Positions 45,527 to 53,898 of a stretch of DNA of 64,000 bases are shown piece after piece. The notes under the pieces are model-generated. The model worked only from the letters and a program-made list of their open reading frames with translations. It searched no databases and was not told where the DNA came from. Made by a program: the position numbers and the translations under genes. Within the stretch, counting starts at the first letter, position 1. Each line of letters begins with the position of its first letter. The stretch is from CAYOPZ01 sp964406005 (GTDB lineage: Bacteria; Bacteroidota; Bacteroidia; Bacteroidales; SM23-62): positions 1 to 64,000 of the forward strand of contig CAYOPZ010000007.1 of the NCBI GenBank assembly GCA_964406005.1, given 5' to 3'.

Positions 45527-46699
45527 ATGAAAGTGGTCGTAGGATTATCGGGTGGCGTTGACTCAAGCGTGGCCGCTTATCTCCTCAGGGAACAGGGATA
45601 TGATGTGACGGCTGTGTTCATGATCAACTGGCACGATAAAACCGGCACTCTCGAAGGGGACTGTCCCTGGAAGGATGATCTGATCTTTGCACAGCTGGTG
45701 GCCAGAAAGCTGGGTATCCCGTTTCACAGTGCGGATCTCAGCAGGGAATACAAAAAACGTGTTGTGGATTACATGTTCAGGGAATACCGGAACGGACGGA
45801 CCCCCAACCCCGATGTACTCTGCAACAGGGAGATCAAATTCGACGAGTTTTTCAAAGTGGCCGGGAATTACGGTGCGGACTTTGTCGCGACGGGGCATTA
45901 CTGCCGGAAGGAGAACCTGGTAAATAACGGAAAAACAATATACCGTCTGCTTGCCGGCCTCGATCCCGGCAAGGAGCAAAGCTACTTCCTCTGCCAGCTC
46001 AGCCAGGACCAGCTGTCGAAAATCCTGTTTCCGATCGGAAGCCTTACAAAAAAAGAAGTGCGAAGAATTGCGGCGCAGCAGGCGCTGCCTACCGCCCGGA
46101 AGAAAGATTCCCAGGGGATCTGCTTCATCGGCAAGGTGGATCTGCCCACTTTCCTGCAGCAAAGGCTCGAACCCCTTAAAGGAGATGTGATCGAGATCCC
46201 GAAAGGATTTTCAGGTTATACGGCTTTCGACAGGAACAATACCGATCCCGAATATCTCTCCAAACCATGGGCATATCATCCCGGGGACGGGATTGTCATC
46301 GGAACGCATAAAGGTGCGCACTTTTATACGGTAGGACAACGAAAGGGGCTCAACATCGGAGGCAGGAAAGAACCGCTGTTCATCATCGGTACCGATACGG
46401 GCAGGAACATTATTTATACCGGGGAAGGAAAGTCCCATCCCGGGCTGTATCGCAGCGGATTGAAGATAAAACGATCCGAAGTGCACTGGGTGAGGCCCGG
46501 CCGGAGACTTTCAGAAGGGGAAAACCGGGATATGATGGTCAGGATACGTTACAGGCAACCCCTTCAAAAGGCCACACTTCACATGCGCAGGGAATTCCTG
46601 TACATCGTTTTCAAAAAACACCAGAGGGGCATTGCCCCCGGGCAGTTTGCAGCCTGGTATGACGGAGACGAAGTCATCGGTTCGGGGGTCATTGAATGA
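45527..46699 (+). CDS. mnmA: tRNA-specific 2-thiouridylase MnmA
   Basis: Puts sulfur on U34 of tRNAs for Lys, Glu and Gln. PP-loop SGGVDSS (residues 8-14), tRNA-binding NPDVLCNREIKFDEF with the first catalytic cysteine, GHYCR, SQGICFIGK with the second catalytic cysteine, and a C-terminal beta-barrel. 390 aa, as expected. The gene directly follows the 173-aa protein. Its sulfur comes from cysteine, linking it loosely to the local sulfate genes. Confidence 0.96.
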   Translation: MKVVVGLSGGVDSSVAAYLLREQGYDVTAVFMINWHDKTGTLEGDCPWKDDLIFAQLVARKLGIPFHSADLSREYKKRVVDYMFREYRNGRTPNPDVLCNREIKFDEFFKVAGNYGADFVATGHYCRKENLVNNGKTIYRLLAGLDPGKEQSYFLCQLSQDQLSKILFPIGSLTKKEVRRIAAQQALPTARKKDSQGICFIGKVDLPTFLQQRLEPLKGDVIEIPKGFSGYTAFDRNNTDPEYLSKPWAYHPGDGIVIGTHKGAHFYTVGQRKGLNIGGRKEPLFIIGTDTGRNIIYTGEGKSHPGLYRSGLKIKRSEVHWVRPGRRLSEGENRDMMVRIRYRQPLQKATLHMRREFLYIVFKKHQRGIAPGQFAAWYDGDEVIGSGVIE

Positions 46700-46708
46700 G
46701 TATCCTGT

Positions 46709-47413
46709 TCAGCGGTTATGCAGCCCGCATTCCTTGTTTCCGGAGTCCTCCCACCACCATCTGCCGGCGCGTGCATCCTCACCGGGTTGTATGGCGCGCG
46801 TGCATGGCCTGCATCCGATGCTCGGATAACCTTCGTCGTGCAGGACGTTGTACGGAACATCGTTCCCCCGGATGTATTCCCATACCTGCTTGTCCGTCCA
46901 GTTAATCAGGGGGTTCAGCCTGATCAGGCCATGCTGGTCGTCCCATTCCACCATCCGGTTGAAAAAGCGTGTGACCGTCTGGTCTTTCCGGAGACCGCAG
47001 ATCCAGACGTCCGTCCCCTTAAGTGCCCTTTTCAGGGATTCGTTCTTCCTGAGGCCGCAGCATAACTTCCGGTTTTCCACGCTTTCATAGAACAGGTTGA
47101 TCCCCTTTTCCCTGACCATTGCCTGTACCTTTTTGTAATCGGGAAAAAACACCTCGATGTTCAGGCCGTACTTTTCGCCGGTGCGCTGGATCAAATCATA
47201 GGTCTCCTGGTAAAGACGTCCCGTATCCAGCGTGAATATCCTGGTATTGCGGTCGATCCTTGCGATCATATCGGTTATCACCTGGTCTTCGGCGCCCATG
47301 CCGGAGGCCTGCGCAATCCCGCCCCTGTATTCCTTCAGGAAAAACCCCAGCACTTCCTGCGGGCTCATTCCTGCGGTCCTGGCAAGCAATTCTTCCACCC
47401 CTTGTTCCTTCAT
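46709..47413 (-). CDS. cysH: phosphoadenylyl-sulfate/adenylyl-sulfate reductase CysH, 4Fe-4S type
   Basis: Thiol-dependent reduction of activated sulfate to sulfite. The ATG at 47413 is used, not the GTG before it. PP-loop-like N-terminal half (FTLDTGRLYQETYDL), then LCCGLRKNE with the Cys-Cys pair, SIGCRPCTR (C-x-x-C) and the redox-active ECGLH at the C terminus. The CC..CxxC pattern is that of 4Fe-4S reductases, which normally use APS rather than PAPS. About 235 aa. Convergent with mnmA. It is about 3 kb from aprBA, a second enzyme making the same step. Confidence 0.93.
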   Translation of the reverse strand: MKEQGVEELLARTAGMSPQEVLGFFLKEYRGGIAQASGMGAEDQVITDMIARIDRNTRIFTLDTGRLYQETYDLIQRTGEKYGLNIEVFFPDYKKVQAMVREKGINLFYESVENRKLCCGLRKNESLKRALKGTDVWICGLRKDQTVTRFFNRMVEWDDQHGLIRLNPLINWTDKQVWEYIRGNDVPYNVLHDEGYPSIGCRPCTRAIQPGEDARAGRWWWEDSGNKECGLHNR

Positions 47414-47457
47414 CACCGTTAAATAATGATGCGAAAATAAAGATTTACAGGTATTAT

Positions 47458-48177
47458 TTAAAATATTTCCTTTTCGGCATGCAGGAAATTTTCGTACCTG
47501 CCCAGGTCAAACCAGTAATCCTCATTGTGAACATAGGCCCGGATCTTATGGACGGCTGCCAGCTCAAGGAACATATCCACCAGGGAAAACGGCTTTGTTT
47601 CGGGGAAATGGTCGAAAAAGGCGGAATCAATGACCTGCACACAGGAATTTCCATAATCCTGAAATTCTCCTTTCCGGCCGGCAACGATGCGCTCTTCACC
47701 CGTTTCATTATGTCTCCAGCCTGCCAGCAGTCCCCCGGGATCGAACAGCAGCGACCGGGAAGTGGAACGCTTCTTCACGGCCATGGTCGCCAGGCAGCCT
47801 TCTTTCAGGTGTGTTTCGATAAGGGAGGAAATATCCAGGTTGGTGTAGACATCCACATTGTGGACAAGAAATGCTTTTTCTCCCCTGAAATGATCCCTGG
47901 CCTTGAGTATGGCCCCTCCCGTATCCATCAGATGTCCGCTTTCATCGGATATAAGGATTCTGCATCCGGGAATGCTGAGCCCCGACAGGAAGCCAGTGAG
48001 TTCTCCGGCAAAATGATGGACATTGACAATGACCTGATCAATCCCTGCCCCGGCGATCCGGCGGATCACACCCTCAACCATCGGTACTCCCCGGAAAGGC
48101 ACAAGGGCTTTGGGTTTTCCGTCGGTCAGGGGTCTGAGGCGCGTGCCCAACCCTGCCGCAAGGACCATTGCTTTCAT
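47458..48177 (-). CDS. nucleotidyltransferase, MurU-like
   Basis: 239 aa sugar-1-phosphate nucleotidyltransferase. Seen: GLGTRLRPLTDGKPKALVP at residues 9-27, the EGVIRRIAGAGIDQVIVNVHHF segment and a VHNVDVYTNLD acceptor-binding loop. Together with the AmgK-like kinase upstream, the pair fits the MurNAc/GlcNAc recycling route, where MurU makes UDP-MurNAc from MurNAc-1-phosphate. The pairing supports the role; the sequence alone only shows the family. Confidence 0.8.
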   Translation of the reverse strand: MKAMVLAAGLGTRLRPLTDGKPKALVPFRGVPMVEGVIRRIAGAGIDQVIVNVHHFAGELTGFLSGLSIPGCRILISDESGHLMDTGGAILKARDHFRGEKAFLVHNVDVYTNLDISSLIETHLKEGCLATMAVKKRSTSRSLLFDPGGLLAGWRHNETGEERIVAGRKGEFQDYGNSCVQVIDSAFFDHFPETKPFSLVDMFLELAAVHKIRAYVHNEDYWFDLGRYENFLHAEKEIF

Positions 48178-48248
48178 TTATCTGCCCTGTTTTTAACCTT
48201 TTTTTTACGTTCCTTTTTTTTCAGCTTGCACAATTTCTTACCCATCCT

Positions 48249-49676
48249 TCATGTCGCTTGTCCGGACAACTCCTTATGATTCAATACGATTTCGACCCCT
48301 TCCCTGCCTTTTAAAAATTCATTCAGTCTCTCTGCACAGTATACTGACCGGTGCCTGCCGCCCGTACAGCCGAAATTCACCATGAGATCGGTGAATCCCC
48401 GGGCCAGGTATGTCTCGATTGATTGCGACACCATTTCGGATACGCCTTTCATAAAACGTTCCACCTCCTGTTTATCCCTAAGGTAACCCGCCACCTCAGG
48501 ATCCTTACCCGTCAGGTGACTGTATTCCTCCAGCCGCCCCGGGTTGGGAAGGGCCCGGCAGTCGAAGACAAATCCTCCCCCGTTGCCTGTCAGATCCCCG
48601 GGCGGGCCCGCACTGTAAGAAAAGCTGTTGATACTTATCCTGAGGCTGCTGCTTCCGGTTTCCGGCAGTTCAGCCCAGTCTTTCAACCCGCATATATGCC
48701 CGAGGCATCTTTTCAATTCAGGAATATGATCCGGGACCAGGGAATTTTCCAGTAACCATTTTACATTCCGGATGGCGTAGGGTACGCTTTGCAGAAAAAC
48801 GGCCTTCTTCTCAATAATGCCGCGAAGCCCGTATGCTCCCATGGCCTGCAGTATCCTTATCAGCACATACCCGTAAAATTGTTCCATGAATCCGTCCGCA
48901 GCCTTTCCTGACCTGGCCCCCAGTGTTGCAAGGTAATGATCCAGCAGTTCCTCCCGCAGGGAAACCGGGAGATCGGTGATTGCTTCAAAAAGCAGGGATG
49001 CCACGTCATATTGCAGGGCTCCTCTTCTTCCTCCTTGATAATCAATAAAATACAATTCATTACCCCGAACCATTATATTCCTCGACTGGAAGTCGCGGAA
49101 CATGAAATGATTCCGTCCGGCCCCGAGCAGGTAATCCGCCAGCCTTCCGAAATCATCTTCAAGTTTCTGTTCGTTTGCCGGAACATTAAGCAATCTGATG
49201 AAATAATACTTGAAATGGTTCAGGTCCCACAAAACGGACTGCCGGTCAAACTCCTGTCTGGGAACGCAAACCGTGTAATCCATGCCCCTGTGTCCCTCCA
49301 GCTGGAAATCCACAAGGTGACTGAGTGCCGAGCGGTACAAGGGGATTACGCCGGCAGGGAACGCTTTCCCCTTCCTTTCCCTGTCAATGATCTTCTTCAG
49401 GCTCAGGTCTCCGAGGTCCTCCAGCAGGTAAATGCTTTTCTCCGTGTCATCGGACAGCAGACCCGGCACATTCAGTCCCTTTGAGTGAAAGTGCCTGGTG
49501 AATGCCAGAAAAGCCCTGGTTTCAAGAGGATCCGGGCTGTATACACCGATACACCGTCCTTCCCCCGAGGACATCCTGAAATACCTCCGGTGTGATCCTG
49601 ATCCGGGTAATTCAACGCAGGAATCCGGCGCCGAATGAAAGCGCCGTTCGAACAGTTTTGCTAAGTGATCTTTCAA
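48249..49676 (-). CDS. AmgK-like sugar kinase fused to a RapZ C-terminal domain
   Basis: About 475 aa. Start set at TTG 49676 (MKDHLAKLFERRF), just after a -7 box that overlaps an earlier in-frame TTG at 49706. The first ~320 residues are an aminoglycoside-phosphotransferase-like kinase: MFRDFQSRNIMV gives the catalytic Asp, FIDYQGGRRGALQYDVASL the metal-binding loop, like AmgK, the anomeric MurNAc/GlcNAc kinase. The last ~150 residues are RapZ-like: FDCRALPNPG, HLTGKDPEV and FGCTGGRHRSVY, which in RapZ bind glucosamine-6-phosphate. The Walker A kinase part of RapZ is absent. Neighbouring MurU-like gene is 71 bp downstream. Confidence 0.88.
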   Translation of the reverse strand: MKDHLAKLFERRFHSAPDSCVELPGSGSHRRYFRMSSGEGRCIGVYSPDPLETRAFLAFTRHFHSKGLNVPGLLSDDTEKSIYLLEDLGDLSLKKIIDRERKGKAFPAGVIPLYRSALSHLVDFQLEGHRGMDYTVCVPRQEFDRQSVLWDLNHFKYYFIRLLNVPANEQKLEDDFGRLADYLLGAGRNHFMFRDFQSRNIMVRGNELYFIDYQGGRRGALQYDVASLLFEAITDLPVSLREELLDHYLATLGARSGKAADGFMEQFYGYVLIRILQAMGAYGLRGIIEKKAVFLQSVPYAIRNVKWLLENSLVPDHIPELKRCLGHICGLKDWAELPETGSSSLRISINSFSYSAGPPGDLTGNGGGFVFDCRALPNPGRLEEYSHLTGKDPEVAGYLRDKQEVERFMKGVSEMVSQSIETYLARGFTDLMVNFGCTGGRHRSVYCAERLNEFLKGREGVEIVLNHKELSGQAT

Positions 49677-49693
49677 AATGACTGATTGCTGTT

Positions 49694-49701
49694 CAAATTT
49701 A
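49694..49701 (-). promoter_or_regulatory. -7 promoter box of the AmgK-RapZ/MurU-like operon
   Basis: Minus strand TAAATTTG, a full TAnnTTTG match, with TTTA at about the -33 distance. It decides the gene start: a transcript from here would begin after the TTG at 49706 and before that at 49676. Confidence 0.45.
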
Positions 49702-49748
49702 AACAATTAAACATTTTTTATAAATTGCAACGATCAAGCAGAACCATT

Positions 49749-50204
49749 GTGAAGTTTTCCCTTTACAACCATAAAGAACTGAACTTCGTTGAACTGAACC
49801 TTACAGGTTCCGAACAGGATTATAAAAAATGTGATGAGGGTTCGAAATATATGGACACGGTAGTCTTCAACCTGTTCACCGAATGCTTCGAAAAATCCAA
49901 TAATCTCTACGAGTATTACGATGCCACGAAATACAACCCGCGCCATATCATTCCTCTGAGAAACCAGCTGCTCACCCATCTGGCCGTCCTGGAGAAAATC
50001 AGGGACCTGGAAGGATTCCGGTCTTTTTTAGACAAAAAAACTTTCGGCAGTATCTTTCTCCTCGACCTGGTTCAGGAGGATAAAACATGGACCGACCGCT
50101 GGACGCTCTACCAGGAGAAGCTTGTCGCCATCAACCGGGAACTCCTGGAGCTGGTCGATTTTGTTATTGATGAGGACCGTATCCTCTGGGTGATCGGCTA
50201 CTGA
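49749..50204 (+). CDS. hypothetical protein upstream of the apr-qmo operon
   Basis: About 151 aa from a GTG at 49749 (a longer frame starts at 49686 with TTG, but lies in the promoter area of the divergent gene). Not recognised. Contains MDTVVFNLFTECFEKSNNLYEYYDATKYNPRHIIPLRN, mostly helical, and is soluble with no signal peptide. It ends 107 bp before aprB, and an independent -7 box lies in that gap, so it is not necessarily part of the apr operon. Confidence 0.65.
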   Translation: MKFSLYNHKELNFVELNLTGSEQDYKKCDEGSKYMDTVVFNLFTECFEKSNNLYEYYDATKYNPRHIIPLRNQLLTHLAVLEKIRDLEGFRSFLDKKTFGSIFLLDLVQEDKTWTDRWTLYQEKLVAINRELLELVDFVIDEDRILWVIGY

Positions 50205-50279
50205 CGGATCACCATCGGTTCATATCCGGATAAGGCCGGGGGTACCCTTATTTAGACTGTTTCGATCCTCAGAATTGGT

Positions 50280-50287
50280 TATGTTTG
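50280..50287 (+). promoter_or_regulatory. -7 promoter box of the apr-qmo operon
   Basis: TATGTTTG matches TAnnTTTG and lies 24 bases before the aprB ATG. The -33 region holds only a weak TTTC/TTTA. This supports expression in the Bacteroidota host with the local sigma factor, so transferred genes have been adapted. Confidence 0.5.
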
Positions 50288-50311
50288 CAATAGTACCAAC
50301 CCGATTCGATA

Positions 50312-50749
50312 ATGCCCAGTTTTGTAATCAACGAAAAATGTGACGGCTGTAAAGCGCTCGATAAGACCGCATGCCAGTACATTTGCCCCAATGACCTGAT
50401 GGTCCTCGACAAAACGTCCGGAAAGGCGATGAACAGGGCTCCTGAAATGTGCTGGGAATGTTATAACTGCGTTAAGATATGCCCCACCCAGGCCATCGAG
50501 GTAAGGGGATACGCCGATTTCATGCCCCTCGGAGGTGTCGTACAGCCGCTGAGAAGCTCGGATGCCATCATGTGGTCTGTCAGATTCCGGGACGGCATGG
50601 TCAGGCGGTTCAAGTTTCCCACCCGCACAACGCCCGAAGGAACCGCCGATCCGGATGCAGGATTCACAACGGGTACCGAAGACCTGAAGGACCCGCTTCT
50701 GCGGACAGAACCCGGATCCACGGGCATGGATGAACTTCAGGATTTATAG
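50312..50749 (+). CDS. aprB: adenylylsulfate reductase subunit beta
   Basis: Electron-transfer subunit of APS reductase, 145 aa. Two [4Fe-4S] binding clusters are visible: CDGCKALDKTACQYICPND and CWECYNCVKICPTQAIEV, eight cysteines in the ferredoxin pattern with the insertion usual in AprB. The C-terminal tail (after residue 65) wraps AprA in known structures. Starts the compact operon aprB-aprA-qmoA-qmoB-qmoC; four bases separate it from aprA. Confidence 0.97.
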   Translation: MPSFVINEKCDGCKALDKTACQYICPNDLMVLDKTSGKAMNRAPEMCWECYNCVKICPTQAIEVRGYADFMPLGGVVQPLRSSDAIMWSVRFRDGMVRRFKFPTRTTPEGTADPDAGFTTGTEDLKDPLLRTEPGSTGMDELQDL

Positions 50750-50753
50750 GATC

Positions 50754-52643
50754 ATGCGTATTTCAGATCAATTCGAAACGGTTGAGATCAGGACCGATAT
50801 CCTTATTCTCGGAGGGGGGATGGCAGCCTGCGGAGCGGCCTATGAGGCATCCTACTGGGCCAAACGGAACAACCTGAGCGTAACACTGGTGGACAAGGCA
50901 GCCATGGACCGTTCAGGAGCCGTTGCCATGGGATTGTCTGCCATCAATATGTACCTCGGACTCAAGGACGGGAAGAATACCCTTTCAGATTACGTGAATT
51001 ACGTGAAGAATGACCTGATGGGGATTGCACGCGACGATCTGGTGGCCGGCATCGGGAGGCACGTGGATGCCTCGGTGCACCTGTTTGAAAAATGGGGTCT
51101 GCCCATCTGGAGGGACGATGAGGGAAATTATGTGAATGAGGGGCGCTGGCAGATCATGATACACGGAGAATCCTATAAGACCATTGTTGCGGAAGCCGCC
51201 AAAAACGCACTTGCCGATCTGGGGGAAAAAGGACATTATTTCGAACGCATATTCATTTCCGAACCCATCCTTGACGGGGAACGCTGCGCCGGTGCCGTAG
51301 GGTTCTCTGTCAGGGAAAAGAAAATCTATGTTTTCCGTGCCAGAAGCGTGCTGGTGGCCATGGGAGGCGCAGTTCACGTTTTTAAGCCCAGATCTGTCGG
51401 AGAGGGACTGGGGCGTTCCTGGTATCCTCCCTTTAACAGCGGCGCCAGTGCATATTTCACAATTAAATCCGGCGCAGAAATGACCTGCCAGGAAGTTCGC
51501 TTTGTGCCGGTTCGCTTCAAGGACGCCTATGGCCCGGTGGGCGCATGGTTCCTGCTTTTCCAGGCAAAAGCCACAAATGCAAAGGGAGAAGATTACATGG
51601 AGACAAGGGCCGGGGAACTGGAAAAATGGGCGCCTTACGGTACGGCCAAACCCACCCCTGCCAACCTGAGGAACTACCTGATGCTGCTTGAAATTCAGGA
51701 GGGAAACAGCCCCATTTACATGCGCACAGACGAAGCCATCAAAAGCCTTGTAGCGAAGATACCGGATGAGAACGAGGCAAAGAGAACGCTGAAAAAGCTG
51801 GAAACCGAAGCCTGGGAGGATTTCCTGGATATGACCGTAAGCCAGGCCCTTCTATGGGCTTCCATGAACACCCGGCCCGGGGAACAGCCTTCGGAACTTT
51901 CCGCCTGCGAACCCTACTTTATCAGTTCGCACTCCGGGGCATCCGGCGCATGGGTCAGCGGGCCCGAGGACCTTGCGCCGGATGCGTATAAATGGGGATA
52001 CCCCAACATGACCACTGTACATGGATTGTTTGCCGCAGGGGATGCTTCCGGTGCTTCAAGCCATAAATTCTCGTCCGGCTCATTTACAGAAGGCCGTATC
52101 GCAGCCAAGGCCGCAGCTTCCTATTGCAGGGACCATGCGGAAATCCCTTCCGTACCGGCGGAATTGATCGATACCCTTCTGGAAGGAATGCTCAGACCCC
52201 TCGGGACCTTCGATACACATAAGGGTTACACCGGTGATCCGGATATCAATCCCAACTATATCCGCCCGCAAATGTTCATGTTCCGCCTGCAGAAGATCAT
52301 GGACGAATATGCCGGAGGCGCCTCCAGCGGGTACAAAACCTCGGCACCCCTTCTGGAAAAGGGTCTGGAACAACTGAAGCTGCTCAAGGAAGACAGTGCA
52401 AAGCTGGCGGCCGGGGATACGCATGAACTGATGCGGTGCTGGGAGAACATCCACAGAATGTGGCAGGCCGAATCACATATCCGCACAATGCTCTTCCGCG
52501 AGGAAACGCGCTGGCCGGGATATTATTTCAGGAGCGATTTCCCGGAAATGTCGAAAGACTGGAAATGTTTCGCCAATTGCCGTTATAATCCGGAAACAGG
52601 GGAATGGGAAATGCTGAAAAAGGAGGTGATCGACCTGGTGTAG
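50754..52643 (+). CDS. aprA: adenylylsulfate reductase subunit alpha
   Basis: FAD-containing catalytic subunit (629 aa) that interconverts APS with AMP and sulfite. Start at ATG 50754 (MRISDQFETVEI) just after aprB; an in-frame ATG at 50730 would overlap aprB. Seen: FAD motif ILGGGMAACGAAYEA, AINMYLG with the active-site Asn, EVRFVPVRFKD with the substrate Arg, ISSHSGASG with the catalytic His, and the AAGDASGASSHKFSSGSF FAD/AMP segment. All known substrate residues I can identify look intact. The reaction can run either way, so direction cannot be read off. Confidence 0.97.
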   Translation: MRISDQFETVEIRTDILILGGGMAACGAAYEASYWAKRNNLSVTLVDKAAMDRSGAVAMGLSAINMYLGLKDGKNTLSDYVNYVKNDLMGIARDDLVAGIGRHVDASVHLFEKWGLPIWRDDEGNYVNEGRWQIMIHGESYKTIVAEAAKNALADLGEKGHYFERIFISEPILDGERCAGAVGFSVREKKIYVFRARSVLVAMGGAVHVFKPRSVGEGLGRSWYPPFNSGASAYFTIKSGAEMTCQEVRFVPVRFKDAYGPVGAWFLLFQAKATNAKGEDYMETRAGELEKWAPYGTAKPTPANLRNYLMLLEIQEGNSPIYMRTDEAIKSLVAKIPDENEAKRTLKKLETEAWEDFLDMTVSQALLWASMNTRPGEQPSELSACEPYFISSHSGASGAWVSGPEDLAPDAYKWGYPNMTTVHGLFAAGDASGASSHKFSSGSFTEGRIAAKAAASYCRDHAEIPSVPAELIDTLLEGMLRPLGTFDTHKGYTGDPDINPNYIRPQMFMFRLQKIMDEYAGGASSGYKTSAPLLEKGLEQLKLLKEDSAKLAAGDTHELMRCWENIHRMWQAESHIRTMLFREETRWPGYYFRSDFPEMSKDWKCFANCRYNPETGEWEMLKKEVIDLV

Positions 52644-52644
52644 C

Positions 52645-53898
52645 ATGGCATCAACGGATAAAAACAACACTGTCCTGATCGTCGGAGGCGGTATCAGCGG
52701 CCTTACAGCTGCCGTTGAAGCCGCGGAAACCGGCAGCCGCGTATGCCTCGTGGAAAGGGAAGCATATCTCGGCGGACAGGTGGCAGGAATGAACGAGTAT
52801 TTCCCGAAGCTCTGTCCGCCTTACTGCGGCCTGGAAATCAATTACAGCCGGATCAGAAGGAATCCCGGAATTGAGGTATTTACCTCGTCAACCGTCGAAA
52901 AAATAGAGGGAGGGCCAGGGAATTTCTCCGTGCGCATCCGGACAGCGCCCGAGCTGGTAAACAGCAACTGTACGGCCTGCGGCGATTGCGAAAAGGTATG
53001 TCCCGAAGAAACCCAGGATGTTTTCAACTACGGCCTGAGCACCAGGAAAGCCATCGCATTGCCACATGATACGGCCTTCCCGATGCGGTACCATATTGTG
53101 GAAACGGCCTGCATGAAGGAGGCCTGCGGAAAATGTGTCCCGGTTTGCCGCTACGATGCCATAGACCTGTCGGCCGCTGAAACCACAAGAGAGATCAGGG
53201 CAGGAACAATACTTTTCTGTACGGGATGGCAACCCTACGATACGGGACGGCTGGGTGATTTTTCCTTCGGGAAGTCCCCGGATATCCTCACCAATGTAAT
53301 GATGGAAAGGCTGGGATCGCCCAACGGCCCTACCGGCGGAAAAATCATCCGGCTTTCTGACAGGCAGCCCGCCCGGAAAATTGCCTTTATCCAGTGTGCG
53401 GGTTCAAGGGATGAAAAACACCTGCCCTACTGCTCTGCAGTATGCTGTTCGGCCAGCCTGAAGCAGGCCCGTTATTTTACGGCACAGGACAGTGAAAACA
53501 AAGCGGATATCTACTATGTGGATCTCAGGGTATCCGGAAGAAATGAAGATTTTTTAAAGACTGCGGAAGACAGCAGACAGATACGGCTTATCAAGGGAAA
53601 GGTCAGAAAGGTGACCCTCGACAGGGAAACACGGAGACCTGTCCTGGAAGCGGAAGACATCATGGAAGGGAAAAAGGTCCGCGGGGATTACGATCTTGTT
53701 GTACTGGCCACCGGGATCGTTCCCCGGCTGCCCGGGCTGCCCGGGATGAAGACCGATCCGGACGGATTTATCCTGAAAGACAGCCTGGATGCAGGGTATT
53801 CCGCGGGCGGATGTTGTTGTGAACCCAAGGATGTGGCCGCTTCCGTAAGGGAATCCACCGGGATCGTGCTTCAGGCCCTGCAAAAACAATCTACGTGA
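52645..53898 (+). CDS. qmoA: QmoA, HdrA-like FAD/Fe-S subunit of the quinone-interacting complex
   Basis: 417 aa. FAD domain VGGGISGLTAAVEAAETG at residues 12-28, GGQVAGMNEYFPKLCPPYCG as in HdrA-type proteins, then a ferredoxin motif CTACGDCEKVCPE and a second cysteine cluster CMKEACGKCVPVC, with a C-terminal CCCEP stretch. Together with QmoB and QmoC it passes electrons between menaquinol and AprBA. It begins 1 bp after aprA and its last bases overlap the qmoB GTG. Confidence 0.93.
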   Translation: MASTDKNNTVLIVGGGISGLTAAVEAAETGSRVCLVEREAYLGGQVAGMNEYFPKLCPPYCGLEINYSRIRRNPGIEVFTSSTVEKIEGGPGNFSVRIRTAPELVNSNCTACGDCEKVCPEETQDVFNYGLSTRKAIALPHDTAFPMRYHIVETACMKEACGKCVPVCRYDAIDLSAAETTREIRAGTILFCTGWQPYDTGRLGDFSFGKSPDILTNVMMERLGSPNGPTGGKIIRLSDRQPARKIAFIQCAGSRDEKHLPYCSAVCCSASLKQARYFTAQDSENKADIYYVDLRVSGRNEDFLKTAEDSRQIRLIKGKVRKVTLDRETRRPVLEAEDIMEGKKVRGDYDLVVLATGIVPRLPGLPGMKTDPDGFILKDSLDAGYSAGGCCCEPKDVAASVRESTGIVLQALQKQST

